Source: CAZPAV01 sp964584755 (GTDB lineage: Bacteria > Actinomycetota > Acidimicrobiia > Spongiisociales > UBA5794). From it: a stretch of DNA of 62,543 nt. The DNA is taken from assembly GCA_964584755.1 (NCBI GenBank), contig CAZPAV010000011.1, forward strand, positions 1-62,543. Direction: 5' to 3'. The notes under the pieces are model-generated. The model saw nothing but the letters and a program-made list of their open reading frames with translations. It had not been told where the DNA came from and did no database searches. A program made the position numbers and the translations under genes. Positions 1 through 8,420 of the stretch are shown in pieces. Each line of letters opens with the position of its first letter. Within the stretch, counting starts at the first letter, position 1.

Positions 1-20
1 CCTCTCGATGTCTCGAGTCG

Positions 21-58
21 GGGGGGCCGGGGGGTCGGACCACCGCGTCCGGCCCCCC
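21..58 (-). terminator. GC-rich hairpin downstream of the exported protein gene
   Basis: A perfect 10-bp stem (21-30 with 49-58) encloses an 18-nt loop just past the stop codon of the leftward gene at 70-642. There is no T-run, so this is a candidate intrinsic or Rho-assisted terminator only. Confidence 0.35.
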
Positions 59-69
59 CGGCAACGGCC

Positions 70-642
70 TCAGTCGTCCTCGCGCTCGTCCTCGTGCTCA
101 CCGCGGCGCTCCTCCTCGTGCTCCCGGCCGCGCCGGGGGGCCGCGGCGGTCGGCGCCGAGGGGGCGGGGGCCGCCGTCGAGGGTGCCGCCGCCACGGTCC
201 TCCTCACGGTCCGCACCACCGGTGGCGGGGCGGGAGGCCCGGGCAGGGCCGAGCCGGCCGCCTCGCAGATCGCCCGGAGGGCGTCGAGGGCGGCCTGCTC
301 GAGGGGGGAGATGACGCCCGCCGCCTCCTTCTCGACTAGGGCGAGACCTTCGGCGCCGCAGGCGATGGCGAGATCGTCGGGCCCGACGGTGGCCGCCGCC
401 TCGGGGACGGTCGCGGTGGTCGGGAGGGCGACGGTGGACGTCGTCGTCATCGGCGGGAGGGTCGTGCGCTCCGGCACGGCGGCGGCGTCGGGCGCGGCCG
501 TGGTCGTCGTGCCGGTGCCGACGACGGCCACCGCGGCCACGGCGCTCAGTGGCACGAGGAGCAGGCCGATGAGGAAGGACGCGGTGAAGTTGCGTCCGCC
601 GGCCTTGGCGTTGCGGGTCTGGCGGGACCTGGGCTCGTTCAT
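70..642 (-). CDS. Exported or membrane-anchored protein of unknown function
   Basis: Predicted 190-aa protein. A basic N-terminus is followed by one hydrophobic segment (about residues 20-42), a Thr/Ala-rich linker, a small helical region with two cysteines (IACGAEG and AICEAAG, perhaps a disulfide), a proline-rich stretch, and a very charged Arg/Glu/His/Asp tail. The start is the ATG at 642, which has a good ribosome site (GGGGAG) about 7 nt upstream; an in-frame ATG further upstream lacks one. I recognise no enzymatic domain. The architecture suggests a secreted or cell-surface protein held by an uncleaved signal anchor. It is transcribed alone; tandem 11-bp repeats at 750-771 lie in its promoter region. 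Confidence 0.6.
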   Translation of the reverse strand: MNEPRSRQTRNAKAGGRNFTASFLIGLLLVPLSAVAAVAVVGTGTTTTAAPDAAAVPERTTLPPMTTTSTVALPTTATVPEAAATVGPDDLAIACGAEGLALVEKEAAGVISPLEQAALDALRAICEAAGSALPGPPAPPPVVRTVRRTVAAAPSTAAPAPSAPTAAAPRRGREHEEERRGEHEDEREDD

Positions 643-724
643 GTGCGGTCTCCCCTTCCGGTCGGAGCAGCGTTTCCTGGCCTCTCGGCGGCCCGGGGGC
701 CGGGCCACCGATGCTGTCCTGCCC

Positions 725-771
725 GGTATCAGGGTGGGGGAGACGCGGTTAAGGCGTCGCTAAGACGTCGC
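725..771 (-). promoter_or_regulatory. Tandem 11-bp direct repeats upstream of a candidate -10 box
   Basis: On the + strand TAAGGCGTCGC (750-760) is followed directly by TAAGACGTCGC (761-771), one mismatch in 11. A further TAAG falls in the same 11-bp phase at 783. A weak -10 candidate (GATACC on the minus strand, 725-730) lies just downstream toward the gene at 70-642. Head-to-tail 11-bp repeats are typical of OmpR-family response-regulator sites; the regulator is unknown. Confidence 0.35.
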
Positions 772-815
772 CAAGGGTCCGGTAAGTTCGCGCCGGGAGC
801 GTTCGCCTCGCCGGG

Positions 816-1205
816 TCACAGCGGGCTCTCGCGTCGGAGCGCGGGGAGGTGACGGCGCCGGACGAGACCCACCTCGATCACCGCCGAGCGCGGTTCGCCG
901 CCGATGCGCTCCTCGGCCTCGGTGAGGAGTCGCCGAAACCGGGCGAGCCGGCTGCGCAGGCGGCGGTTCTCCTCCTCGAGTTCGAGGATCCGGCGGACCC
1001 CCTCCAGGTTCACCCCCGCCGCGGTGAGGCGTTGGATCTCGGCGAGCCGGTCGATGTCGGCCTGTGAATAGCGGCGCGTGCCACCGGGGGTCCGGTACGG
1101 CCGGATGAGCCCCTTGCGCTCGTAGATGCGCAGGGTCTGGGGATGGACGCCGGCGAGCCGGGCGGCCACCGAGATGATGAACAGTGCCTCGTTCTCTCGG
1201 GTCAC
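816..1205 (-). CDS. hspR: HspR, MerR-family heat-shock repressor
   Basis: 129-aa MerR-family protein. The winged-helix part near residues 10-75 carries the family signature (HPQTLRIYERKGLIRPYRTPGGTRRYS), followed by a coiled-coil segment rich in Glu and Arg. In actinobacteria HspR binds HAIR sites before dnaK and uses DnaK as co-repressor, so it closes a feedback loop. It is the last gene of the dnaK-grpE-dnaJ-hspR operon, starting with GTG one base after the dnaJ stop. Order and family together make the assignment firm. Confidence 0.92.
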   Translation of the reverse strand: MTRENEALFIISVAARLAGVHPQTLRIYERKGLIRPYRTPGGTRRYSQADIDRLAEIQRLTAAGVNLEGVRRILELEEENRRLRSRLARFRRLLTEAEERIGGEPRSAVIEVGLVRRRHLPALRRESPL

Positions 1206-1206
1206 G

Positions 1207-2139
1207 TCACACCCCCAGGTGGGCGCGCGGGTTCTCGTGCGGCCCGCGCTCGGCGAAGGCCTGCAGGAGCTCCCGCTGCTCGTCGGTCAGCTCCCGCGGC
1301 ACCGTCACCTCGACGGTGACGAGGAGATCCCCCTTCCCGTCGGCGGTCTCGACGCCGCGCCCCCGGACGCGGAACGTCTTCCCGCCGGGCGTCCCCGGGG
1401 GGATGCGGATCCTCGTCGTCCCCTCCAAGGTGGGGACCTCGATGGTCGCGCCGAGGGCGGCCTCGACGAACGTGACGGGGACGGTGATGCCGAGGTCCCG
1501 CTTGCCGCGTCGCGTGAACACCGGATGGGGTGCCACGTGGACGCGGACGTAGAGGTCGCCGGGCGGGCCGCCGTTGCGTCCCGGGGCCCCCTTGCCGCGG
1601 AGCCGGATCCTCGCGGTGTCGGTGACGCCCTTGGGGATCCTCACCTTGACGCGACGCCCGTCGACGTTCAGCTCCTTCGTGACCCCGGCGAGCGCCTCAT
1701 GGAAGGTGAGATCGAGGGTCGCGGTGAGGTCGGGTCCCCGGACCGCTCTCCGGCGGGATCGTCCGGGGCGGCCCGTGCGTCCGAAGAGCCCCCCGAGATC
1801 GCCGAGGAGATCCTCGATGGAGGTGGCCCCGGCACCTCCGCCGAAGAGGTCCTCGACTCGGACGTACTGCTGTCGACCCCCCGGACCACCGACGAAGTAC
1901 CCCATCTCCCGGACGTGGTCGTACTCCTTGCGTTGCTCGGGGTCGCCGAGGACCGCGTACGCCTCGTTGACCTCCTTGAAGCGGGCCTCCGCCTCGGGGT
2001 CGTCCGGATTCGAGTCCGGGTGGTAGCGCCGGGCCAGCTTCCGGTACGCCTTCTTCACGGCGTCAGCCGACGCGTCCTTCGCCACTCCGAGGATGGCGTA
2101 GTAGTCCTTCTCGAGCCACTCCTTACGCATGGTCTGCAT
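1207..2139 (-). CDS. dnaJ: DnaJ-family co-chaperone lacking the zinc-finger domain
   Basis: 310-aa J-domain protein. The J domain covers about residues 10-75 with the HPD motif (YHPDSNPD). A Gly/Phe-rich linker follows, then the two C-terminal substrate-binding beta domains. The four CxxCxGxG repeats of type I DnaJ are absent, so this is a type II (CbpA-like) J protein although it sits in the main dnaK operon. It would stimulate DnaK ATPase and deliver substrates. The reading frame begins inside the end of grpE (17-nt overlap). An alternative ATG lies three codons in, at 2130. Confidence 0.88.
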   Translation of the reverse strand: MQTMRKEWLEKDYYAILGVAKDASADAVKKAYRKLARRYHPDSNPDDPEAEARFKEVNEAYAVLGDPEQRKEYDHVREMGYFVGGPGGRQQYVRVEDLFGGGAGATSIEDLLGDLGGLFGRTGRPGRSRRRAVRGPDLTATLDLTFHEALAGVTKELNVDGRRVKVRIPKGVTDTARIRLRGKGAPGRNGGPPGDLYVRVHVAPHPVFTRRGKRDLGITVPVTFVEAALGATIEVPTLEGTTRIRIPPGTPGGKTFRVRGRGVETADGKGDLLVTVEVTVPRELTDEQRELLQAFAERGPHENPRAHLGV

Positions 2140-2781
2140 GGTCCACCCTGACGAGCGACGGGCGGATCACCCTGCCGTGGAGGGTGTAGCCGCGTCGCAG
2201 CTCCTCCACGACGACGAGGTCGCCGTCGCCCTCACCCGGTGCGGACACGGCGTCGTGGAGGGCCGGGTCGAAGCGCTCGCCTTTCGCCTCGATGGGGGTG
2301 AGGCCCTCCCGGGAGAGGATCTCCATGAGCTGGGCGTAGGTGCTTCGCATCCCCTCGAGGAGCCGTTCCTCCCCGGGCCCTGCCGGCCGGTAGCCGAGGG
2401 CCGCGTCGAAGGAGTCGAGCGCGGGGAGGATCGCCTCGATGAGCCGTTGTGACGCCCGGCGCACGTTGTCGATCTGGTCGCGTTCGATGCGCTTGCGGTA
2501 GTTGTCGAACTCCGCGGCGACCCGTCGCAGGCTCTCGAGGTACTCGTCGGCCTCGCGGCGGGCCTCGGCGAGCTCGGCGAGGAGGAGGCGTCGTGCCTCG
2601 CCCTCGTCCTCGGGAAGCTCGAGTCCGAGCTCCCCGGGCGTCGGCTCGGACTCGGGAAGGGCGTCGACGGACGGCGCGACGCCGGCTCCCGGATCCTCCT
2701 CGGCGGGGAGGAGCCGCTCGGCGGTCTCCTCCGGGCGGGGCGGGTTCATGTCGGGCAGGGCCGTCTCCGGTTCGGGGCGGC

Positions 2782-2785
<4 letters not shown>
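2123..2785 (-). CDS. grpE: GrpE, nucleotide exchange factor for DnaK
   Basis: 220-aa GrpE. A long acidic, disordered N-terminus (about residues 1-65) leads into the dimerising coiled coil containing the conserved RVAAEFDNYRKRIERD region. The C-terminal beta domain ends with the family pattern VVVEELRRGYTLHGRVIRPSLVRV. It releases ADP from DnaK. The gene overlaps the end of dnaK by 4 nt (ATGA), indicating translational coupling. Confidence 0.95.
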
Positions 2786-4617
<1,832 letters not shown>

Positions 4618-4651
4618 GGGCTGCTCCTCCGGGGTGTGGAATGGTCGGTTG

Positions 4652-4682
4652 CTTGAGTACGAGTCGATTGTATAACCTGAGT
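4652..4682. promoter_or_regulatory. HAIR-like half-sites around the dnaK -10 box
   Basis: CTTGAGT (4652-4658) equals one half of the HspR operator CTTGAGT-N7-ACTCAAG, and a near copy CCTGAGT lies at 4676-4682. They flank the dnaK -10 element but are direct rather than inverted, so this is an imperfect HAIR element. Confidence 0.35.
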
Positions 4683-4695
4683 CGGTCGTTATCAA
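4667..4695 (-). promoter_or_regulatory. dnaK operon promoter
   Basis: On the minus strand TTGATA (4690-4695) is separated by exactly 17 bp from TACAAT (4667-4672). Each box matches the housekeeping consensus at 5 of 6 positions, making it one of the best promoters in this GC-rich window, in an AT-rich patch 50-80 bp before the dnaK start. Confidence 0.75.
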
Positions 4696-4724
4696 TTCCC
4701 CGGACGCCGGGAACGGTCTCACCG

Positions 4725-4745
4725 ATACCCCAGGGGGTATATGAT
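4725..4745 (+). promoter_or_regulatory. CsoR/CstR-type operator overlapping the -10 box
   Basis: ATACCCCAGGGGGTAT (4725-4740) is an inverted repeat of the G-tract type bound by CsoR/CstR repressors. It runs into TATGAT (4740-4745), a -10 box six nt before the ATG of the CsoR-family gene. Binding would block that promoter, so autoregulation is likely. Confidence 0.7.
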
Positions 4746-4751
4746 GCATCC

Positions 4752-5021
4752 ATGGAGATCGACGAGGAGCGCCGCAAGGACGTGCTCGCCCGGCTGCGAC
4801 GCGTAGAGGGGCAGGTGCGCGGCGTGCAGCGCATGATCGAGGAGGGACGGGCCTGCGACGAGGTCGTCACCCAGTTCGCCGCGGCCATCCGGGCCCTCGA
4901 GCACGCCGGGTACCAGTACTTCGCCGCCACGCTCGTCGCGTGCGTGGGCGATCCGGAGGAGGCGACCCGGGCCGGTTACGACCCGGAGCGGCTCGAGCGG
5001 CTGTTCATGCAACTCACCTGA
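4752..5021 (+). CDS. CsoR-family repressor with CstR-like cysteine pair
   Basis: 89-aa all-helical protein of the CsoR/RcnR (DUF156) family, with the signature RRVEGQVRGVQRMIEEGRACDEVVTQ. Copper-sensing CsoR uses Cys-His-Cys. Here Cys35 and Cys64 are present, but the middle position (residue 60, by matching to C36-H61-C65 of the mycobacterial protein) is Thr. Two cysteines without the His is the pattern of CstR-type repressors, which sense persulfides by forming di-, tri- or tetrasulfide crosslinks. With a sulfur-oxidation island 1.5 kb away, persulfide sensing is more likely than copper sensing. The gene is divergent from dnaK and probably leaderless (TATGAT six nt before ATG). Confidence 0.8.
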   Translation: MEIDEERRKDVLARLRRVEGQVRGVQRMIEEGRACDEVVTQFAAAIRALEHAGYQYFAATLVACVGDPEEATRAGYDPERLERLFMQLT

Positions 5022-5070
5022 GCGGGTCGACCGGCGCGGGTGGGCCCGCGGCCGGTCGTGTCCCACCCCG

Positions 5071-5856
5071 ATGCCGCTGAAGGGTCGGTCCCGACCGGCC
5101 GATGAGGAGGGGGTGGACAGCCTGCACGGTGACCTGACCGGTTTCCCGCTCCCGCGCGTGCTCGGGATGCTCGCCCGGAGCGGTCGCACCGGCGTGCTGC
5201 GCGTCGAGGCCGGGCGCTGGACGGGCCGCATCTACCTCGTCGAGGGCGACCTCGTCCATGCCACGACCCGCGAGGGCGACGCCGCCCCACCCGCGGCCGA
5301 GCGACGTCGACGGGGGGCCGCGCCCGCCGGCGACGGGCGCTGCTCCGCGGACGCCGTCCTTCGTCGCATCGCGGACGTGTACCGGCGGCTCGACGAGGCC
5401 CGGAGCGGACGCTTCTGGTTCGTCGACGGGGTCACGACCCGGGCGTACGGGGACCGGAGCCCCGAGCGTCACCGTCTCGAGGAGGTCCTCGCGCTCGCGG
5501 CGCGTCGACGGGAGGCGTGGCGGTCGATCCGGCGACACGTGCCCGACGAGACGACGGCGTTCCGCCTCCGCCCCACGCTCGAGGCCGCCGCCGTGACCGT
5601 GGCGGCGGCGGAGTGGGAGGTCCTGGCCGCGACGGGCGAGGGCGCCTCGGCCGTCGACCTCGGAGGCCACCTCGGCATCGACACCCTCGCCGCGGCGAGC
5701 GTGATGGCCGAGCTCGTGCGTCGCGGCCTGCTCGTGCCGGTCGTCTCCTCCACCCCGTCCGGGGGGACGGCCCGGACCATCGAGCTCCGGGTGGCGCCCG
5801 CCGGCACCGCGGGAGGCCCTCCCGGGGGGCCCTCCCTCAGGGCGCCACGCCGGTGA
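5071..5856 (+). CDS. DUF4388 (PATAN-type) domain protein
   Basis: 261-aa protein. The N-terminal 60 residues fit the DUF4388/PATAN pattern (SLHGDLTGFPLPRVLGMLARSGRTGVLRVE then GRIYLVEGDLVHA), a small domain linked to signalling in actinobacteria, cyanobacteria and myxobacteria. The rest is helical and Arg/Ala-rich, with a possible winged-helix segment near residues 180-225. No catalytic motif was seen. It follows the CsoR-family gene by 49 nt and may be cotranscribed; its end overlaps the convergent ArsR gene by 20 nt. Its role is unknown. Confidence 0.65.
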   Translation: MPLKGRSRPADEEGVDSLHGDLTGFPLPRVLGMLARSGRTGVLRVEAGRWTGRIYLVEGDLVHATTREGDAAPPAAERRRRGAAPAGDGRCSADAVLRRIADVYRRLDEARSGRFWFVDGVTTRAYGDRSPERHRLEEVLALAARRREAWRSIRRHVPDETTAFRLRPTLEAAAVTVAAAEWEVLAATGEGASAVDLGGHLGIDTLAAASVMAELVRRGLLVPVVSSTPSGGTARTIELRVAPAGTAGGPPGGPSLRAPRR

Positions 5857-6148
5857 GCTGCTCCGCCATGACCTCGAGGAGGAGGTCGAGGGCCCGGATG
5901 ATCTTCGGGGACGTGAGTCGGTAGAAGACGCGCTGGCCGTCACGTCGTGACGTGGCGAGACCGCGATTGCGGAGGATGGCGAGGTGCTGCGAGACGTTGG
6001 CCTGGGGCAGGTCCACCGCCTCGCAGATCTCCGAGACGGAACGCTCCCCCTCGCGGAGGGCGTTGATGATGAGGAGCCGCTTCGGGTCCGCCAGTCCCTT
6101 GCAGAAGCTGGCATGGAGCTGGAAGAGCTCCTTGCGGATCGCCGACAT
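5837..6148 (-). CDS. ArsR-family repressor, candidate regulator of the sulfur island
   Basis: 103-aa ArsR/SmtB winged-helix protein. The recognition segment is SVSEICEAVDLPQANVSQHLAILRNRGLATSRRDGQRVFYRL. Cys16 (ASFCKGL) and Cys42 (SEICEAV) could form a thiol switch, but the C-terminal cysteine of SoxR/BigR-type sulfur sensors is missing, so the sensing chemistry may differ. The start is the ATG at 6148; CATAGT seven nt upstream suggests a leaderless message, and the longer upstream frame lacks support. The gene is divergent from tusA. Palindromes in the shared intergenic region recur before the Soe-like operon, which makes this protein the likely local repressor. Confidence 0.85.
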   Translation of the reverse strand: MSAIRKELFQLHASFCKGLADPKRLLIINALREGERSVSEICEAVDLPQANVSQHLAILRNRGLATSRRDGQRVFYRLTSPKIIRALDLLLEVMAEQLTGVAP

Positions 6149-6243
6149 GGGTATCACTATGGCAGGGTTCGGGCCGCCGAGCGAACTCCGCTCCCGGTTT
6201 CGGACGGTACGGAGGAACCGGAGACGTCGATCGCTGCAGGCGG

Positions 6244-6263
6244 ACATGCGCAGGAACGCATGT
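6244..6263. promoter_or_regulatory. Palindromic operator, site A (ACATGCG-N6-CGCATGT)
   Basis: Perfect 7-bp inverted arms with a 6-bp centre, in the divergent region between the ArsR-family gene and tusA. Size and symmetry fit ArsR-family operators. Variants recur at 6369-6396 and 19406-19425. Confidence 0.65.
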
Positions 6264-6328
6264 TCCGGCGTCTCGCCGGACCCCCTCGAGGCGGAACCCC
6301 ATCCGCGTGGCGGCGTGGGGGAAACCGT

Positions 6329-6357
6329 TTGACGGGAGGGAGCGGCGGGACGATACT
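6329..6357 (+). promoter_or_regulatory. Promoter of the tusA-shdr-lplA operon
   Basis: TTGACG (6329-6334) and GATACT (6352-6357) are 17 bp apart. Transcription would start near 6364, just before operator site B, leaving a leader of about 70 nt before tusA. Confidence 0.65.
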
Positions 6358-6368
6358 GGGACGAGGCA

Positions 6369-6396
6369 ACATGCGTGTATGCGAATGTACGCAGAC
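6369..6396. promoter_or_regulatory. Operator site B upstream of tusA
   Basis: ACATGCG-TGTATG-CGAATGT (6369-6388) is the site A pattern with one mismatch, and an overlapping ATGCG-N6-CGCAG copy lies at 6379-6394. The 16-mer at 6378-6393 is the exact reverse complement of 19409-19424, before the second sulfur operon. It lies just downstream of the predicted transcription start, a position suited to repression. Confidence 0.65.
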
Positions 6397-6435
6397 GCAG
6401 TGGTTTGCGTCCGCACGGGGAGGAGGACGACCACC

Positions 6436-6675
6436 ATGGCCGACATCCAGGCCGACATGGTCCTCGACTGCAAGGGGCTGCTGTGCCCCATGCCCGTCGT
6501 GAAGACCTCGGCCGCCATCAGGAAGATCGAGGTCGGACAGGTGCTCGAGATGGTCGCGACCGACCCGGGAGCACCCCCCGACATGGAGGCGTGGGCCCGC
6601 CAGACGGGCCACGAGCTCATCGACCAGACCGCGGCGAACGGCGAGTACCGTTTCTGGTTCCGGCGCACGAGCTGA
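6436..6675 (+). CDS. tusA: TusA-family sulfur carrier protein
   Basis: 79-aa TusA/SirA-fold protein. The conserved motif LDCKGLLCPMPVVKT places the persulfide-carrying Cys at residue 17, with a second Cys at 12. It accepts sulfane sulfur as a cysteine persulfide and passes it to partners such as DsrE proteins and the sHdr complex. AGGAGG lies nine nt before the ATG. As first gene of the operon, it indicates that sulfur enters the pathway in the cytoplasm as protein-bound persulfide. Confidence 0.92.
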   Translation: MADIQADMVLDCKGLLCPMPVVKTSAAIRKIEVGQVLEMVATDPGAPPDMEAWARQTGHELIDQTAANGEYRFWFRRTS

Positions 6676-6691
6676 GCGGAGGAGGCCGGCC

Positions 6692-7249
6692 ATGACCACG
6701 AACGAACCCATCCTCGAAGCAGTCCCGGGCCCCGGCGAGCAGGGCGCCGCCGAGGCCGCACCGAAACGGAAGCGGCTGGCGCTCGTCGCCTCGAAGGGCG
6801 GCCTCGACGAGGTGTACCCGGTGCTCATCATGTCGTCGACCGCTGCCGCGCTCGGCTGGGAGGTGGGCGTCTTCTGCACCTTCTACGGGCTCGACATCGT
6901 CAACGCCAAGCGGAACAAGCGCCTCAAGGTCTCCGCGGTGGGGAACGCGGCGTCGCCGCCCCCCCTCTCGGGCGTCGAGTTCCGGGTCCCGAACATCATC
7001 GGGATGCTCCCGGGCATGAACGCGGTGGCCACGAAGATGATGAAGGGGTGGATGGAGAAGTCGAACATCCCGAGCTTCGAGGAGCTCATGGAGCTCTGCC
7101 TCGACTCGGGTGTCGAGTTCTACGCCTGCGCCACGACGATGGGCGTCATGAACGTGAAGCAGGAGGACATCATGCCGGGCGTCTCGTGCCTCGGGGCGAC
7201 GGCCTTCCTCGACTTCGCGGCCGAGGCGGATCTCGCCCTGTTCGTCTGA
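6692..7249 (+). CDS. DsrE-family sulfurtransferase (DsrE3-like), long form
   Basis: 185-aa DsrE/DsrF-like protein with a 25-residue charged N-terminal extension. The core begins at KRLALVASKGGLDEVYPVLIMSSTAAALGWEVGVFCTFYGL. The likely persulfide site is Cys146 in the segment FYACATTMGVMNV; other cysteines are at 62, 136 and 166. Such proteins exchange sulfane sulfur with TusA and are regular companions of sHdr clusters. It sits 16 nt after tusA. Assignment to a particular DsrE3 subgroup would need a tree. Confidence 0.85.
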   Translation: MTTNEPILEAVPGPGEQGAAEAAPKRKRLALVASKGGLDEVYPVLIMSSTAAALGWEVGVFCTFYGLDIVNAKRNKRLKVSAVGNAASPPPLSGVEFRVPNIIGMLPGMNAVATKMMKGWMEKSNIPSFEELMELCLDSGVEFYACATTMGVMNVKQEDIMPGVSCLGATAFLDFAAEADLALFV

Positions 7250-7296
7250 CCTGCGGCGGCCGACCGCCGACGCACCGTCGAGAGAGAGGAGGGGCC

Positions 7297-7668
7297 GTGG
7301 AGGACGAGGCGAAGATCCTCTACGTGCAGACCCACGGCGTGGACGAGCCGTCGAAGGCGGCGACGCCCTTCTACCTGGCCACCGCCGCCGCGGCGATGGA
7401 CATGGAGGTGGCGATCTACTTCACGATGCACGGCCCGACGCTGCTCCAGCGGGAGGTCCAGGAGACGCTGACGGTGAAGCGCGGCGGGGCGCCGATCGCC
7501 AGCTTCATCCGGCAGGCCCAGGGGATCGGCGTGCGACTCCTCGTCTGTCAACCCTCGCTCGACCTCAACGATCTCGCCATGGAGGATCTCATCGACGGCG
7601 TCGAGATGATCGGGGGGGCGGCGTTCAACGACCTGGCCGTCTCCGCCGACGCGGTGATCAGCTTCTGA
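7297..7668 (+). CDS. DsrE-family sulfurtransferase, short form
   Basis: 123-aa DsrE-fold protein starting at a GTG after an AGAGAGGAGGGG ribosome site. The single cysteine, Cys84, sits in RLLVCQPSLDL at the usual DsrE active-site position. The N-terminal strand and helix (KILYVQTHGVDEPSKAATPFYLATAAAAMDMEV) are typical. It probably works with the preceding paralogue and TusA as a sulfur relay to sHdr. Its stop codon overlaps the next start (TGATG). Confidence 0.85.
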   Translation: MEDEAKILYVQTHGVDEPSKAATPFYLATAAAAMDMEVAIYFTMHGPTLLQREVQETLTVKRGGAPIASFIRQAQGIGVRLLVCQPSLDLNDLAMEDLIDGVEMIGGAAFNDLAVSADAVISF

Positions 7669-8402
7669 TGGCCGGGGTGCAGGCTCCCGCCCGGTTCACC
7701 GCGGACCCCGGCGCCACACTGTCCCCCCACAGCTACGCCGAGGTCCCCTACGAGGAGAAGCTCCGCCTCTGGGAGGAGGTGAAGGCCGACGAGCGCTTCC
7801 CCGACTACCTGTGGGGGTGCTACGAGTGTGGCATCTGCGTGGCGTCCTGCCCCTCGGCCCGCTTCTTCGACTTCTCGCCACGGCGCATCGCCCAGGCGGC
7901 GGCACGAGAGGACGTCGAGCTCATCTACGAGCAGATGAACGACGACGTCTGGAACTGCTCACAGTGCTTCTCCTGCAATCGCTGTCCCCGGCAGAACTCC
8001 CCGGGTGGGATCATCACGCTCCTGCGTGAGGTGGCGGTGCGTCACGGCCTCGCCTCCTCGAAGGCGGCGCTCGAGGGGTACGGCCGGGTCGTGTACAAGA
8101 TCATGACGACCGGGACGCAGATCTCCCCCGACATGTTCCAGCCGGACGCCTTCCCCGACTGGGGACCCGACGTCCAGGACGTCTCCGAGAACCTCGAGCT
8201 CTGGCGTCGCGCCCTGCCGCCGGAGACGCTCCACACCACCGAGTCGAGCTGGAACGTGGCCCCGGAGACCCTCATCGAGCTCTACCTCATCTGGCACCAC
8301 AGCGACGTGATGGACATGATCGAGGAGGTGGACGAAGGGCTCCACATGATCATCCTCGACGTCATGGAGGAGACCCTCGAAGAAGCCGGGTACGAGATCT
8401 GA
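7668..8402 (+). CDS. shdrC1: sHdrC1, iron-sulfur subunit of the sulfur-oxidising Hdr-like complex
   Basis: 244-aa HdrC-like protein with two cluster motifs: CYECGICVASCP (Cys51, 54, 57, 61) and CSQCFSCNRCP (Cys97, 100, 103, 106). The second has only two residues before the last Cys instead of three. A helical C-terminus follows. In the sHdr complex this subunit carries electrons between the cysteine-rich B subunit and the flavin A subunit. It opens the set C1-B1-A-H-B3-etfBA-emo, the order I recall for type II sHdr clusters. Translation is coupled to the preceding dsrE gene. Confidence 0.9.
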   Translation: MAGVQAPARFTADPGATLSPHSYAEVPYEEKLRLWEEVKADERFPDYLWGCYECGICVASCPSARFFDFSPRRIAQAAAREDVELIYEQMNDDVWNCSQCFSCNRCPRQNSPGGIITLLREVAVRHGLASSKAALEGYGRVVYKIMTTGTQISPDMFQPDAFPDWGPDVQDVSENLELWRRALPPETLHTTESSWNVAPETLIELYLIWHHSDVMDMIEEVDEGLHMIILDVMEETLEEAGYEI

Positions 8403-8420
8403 CCGGCGGGAAGGACGACG

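Noticed and set aside
1126..2151. Long + strand reading frame opposite dnaJ
   Set aside because: Shadow of dnaJ in high-GC DNA; composition is repetitive and no domain is recognisable.
4752..5021. Copper-responsive CsoR assignment
   Set aside because: The His ligand position is Thr and no copper transporter or chaperone gene is adjacent.
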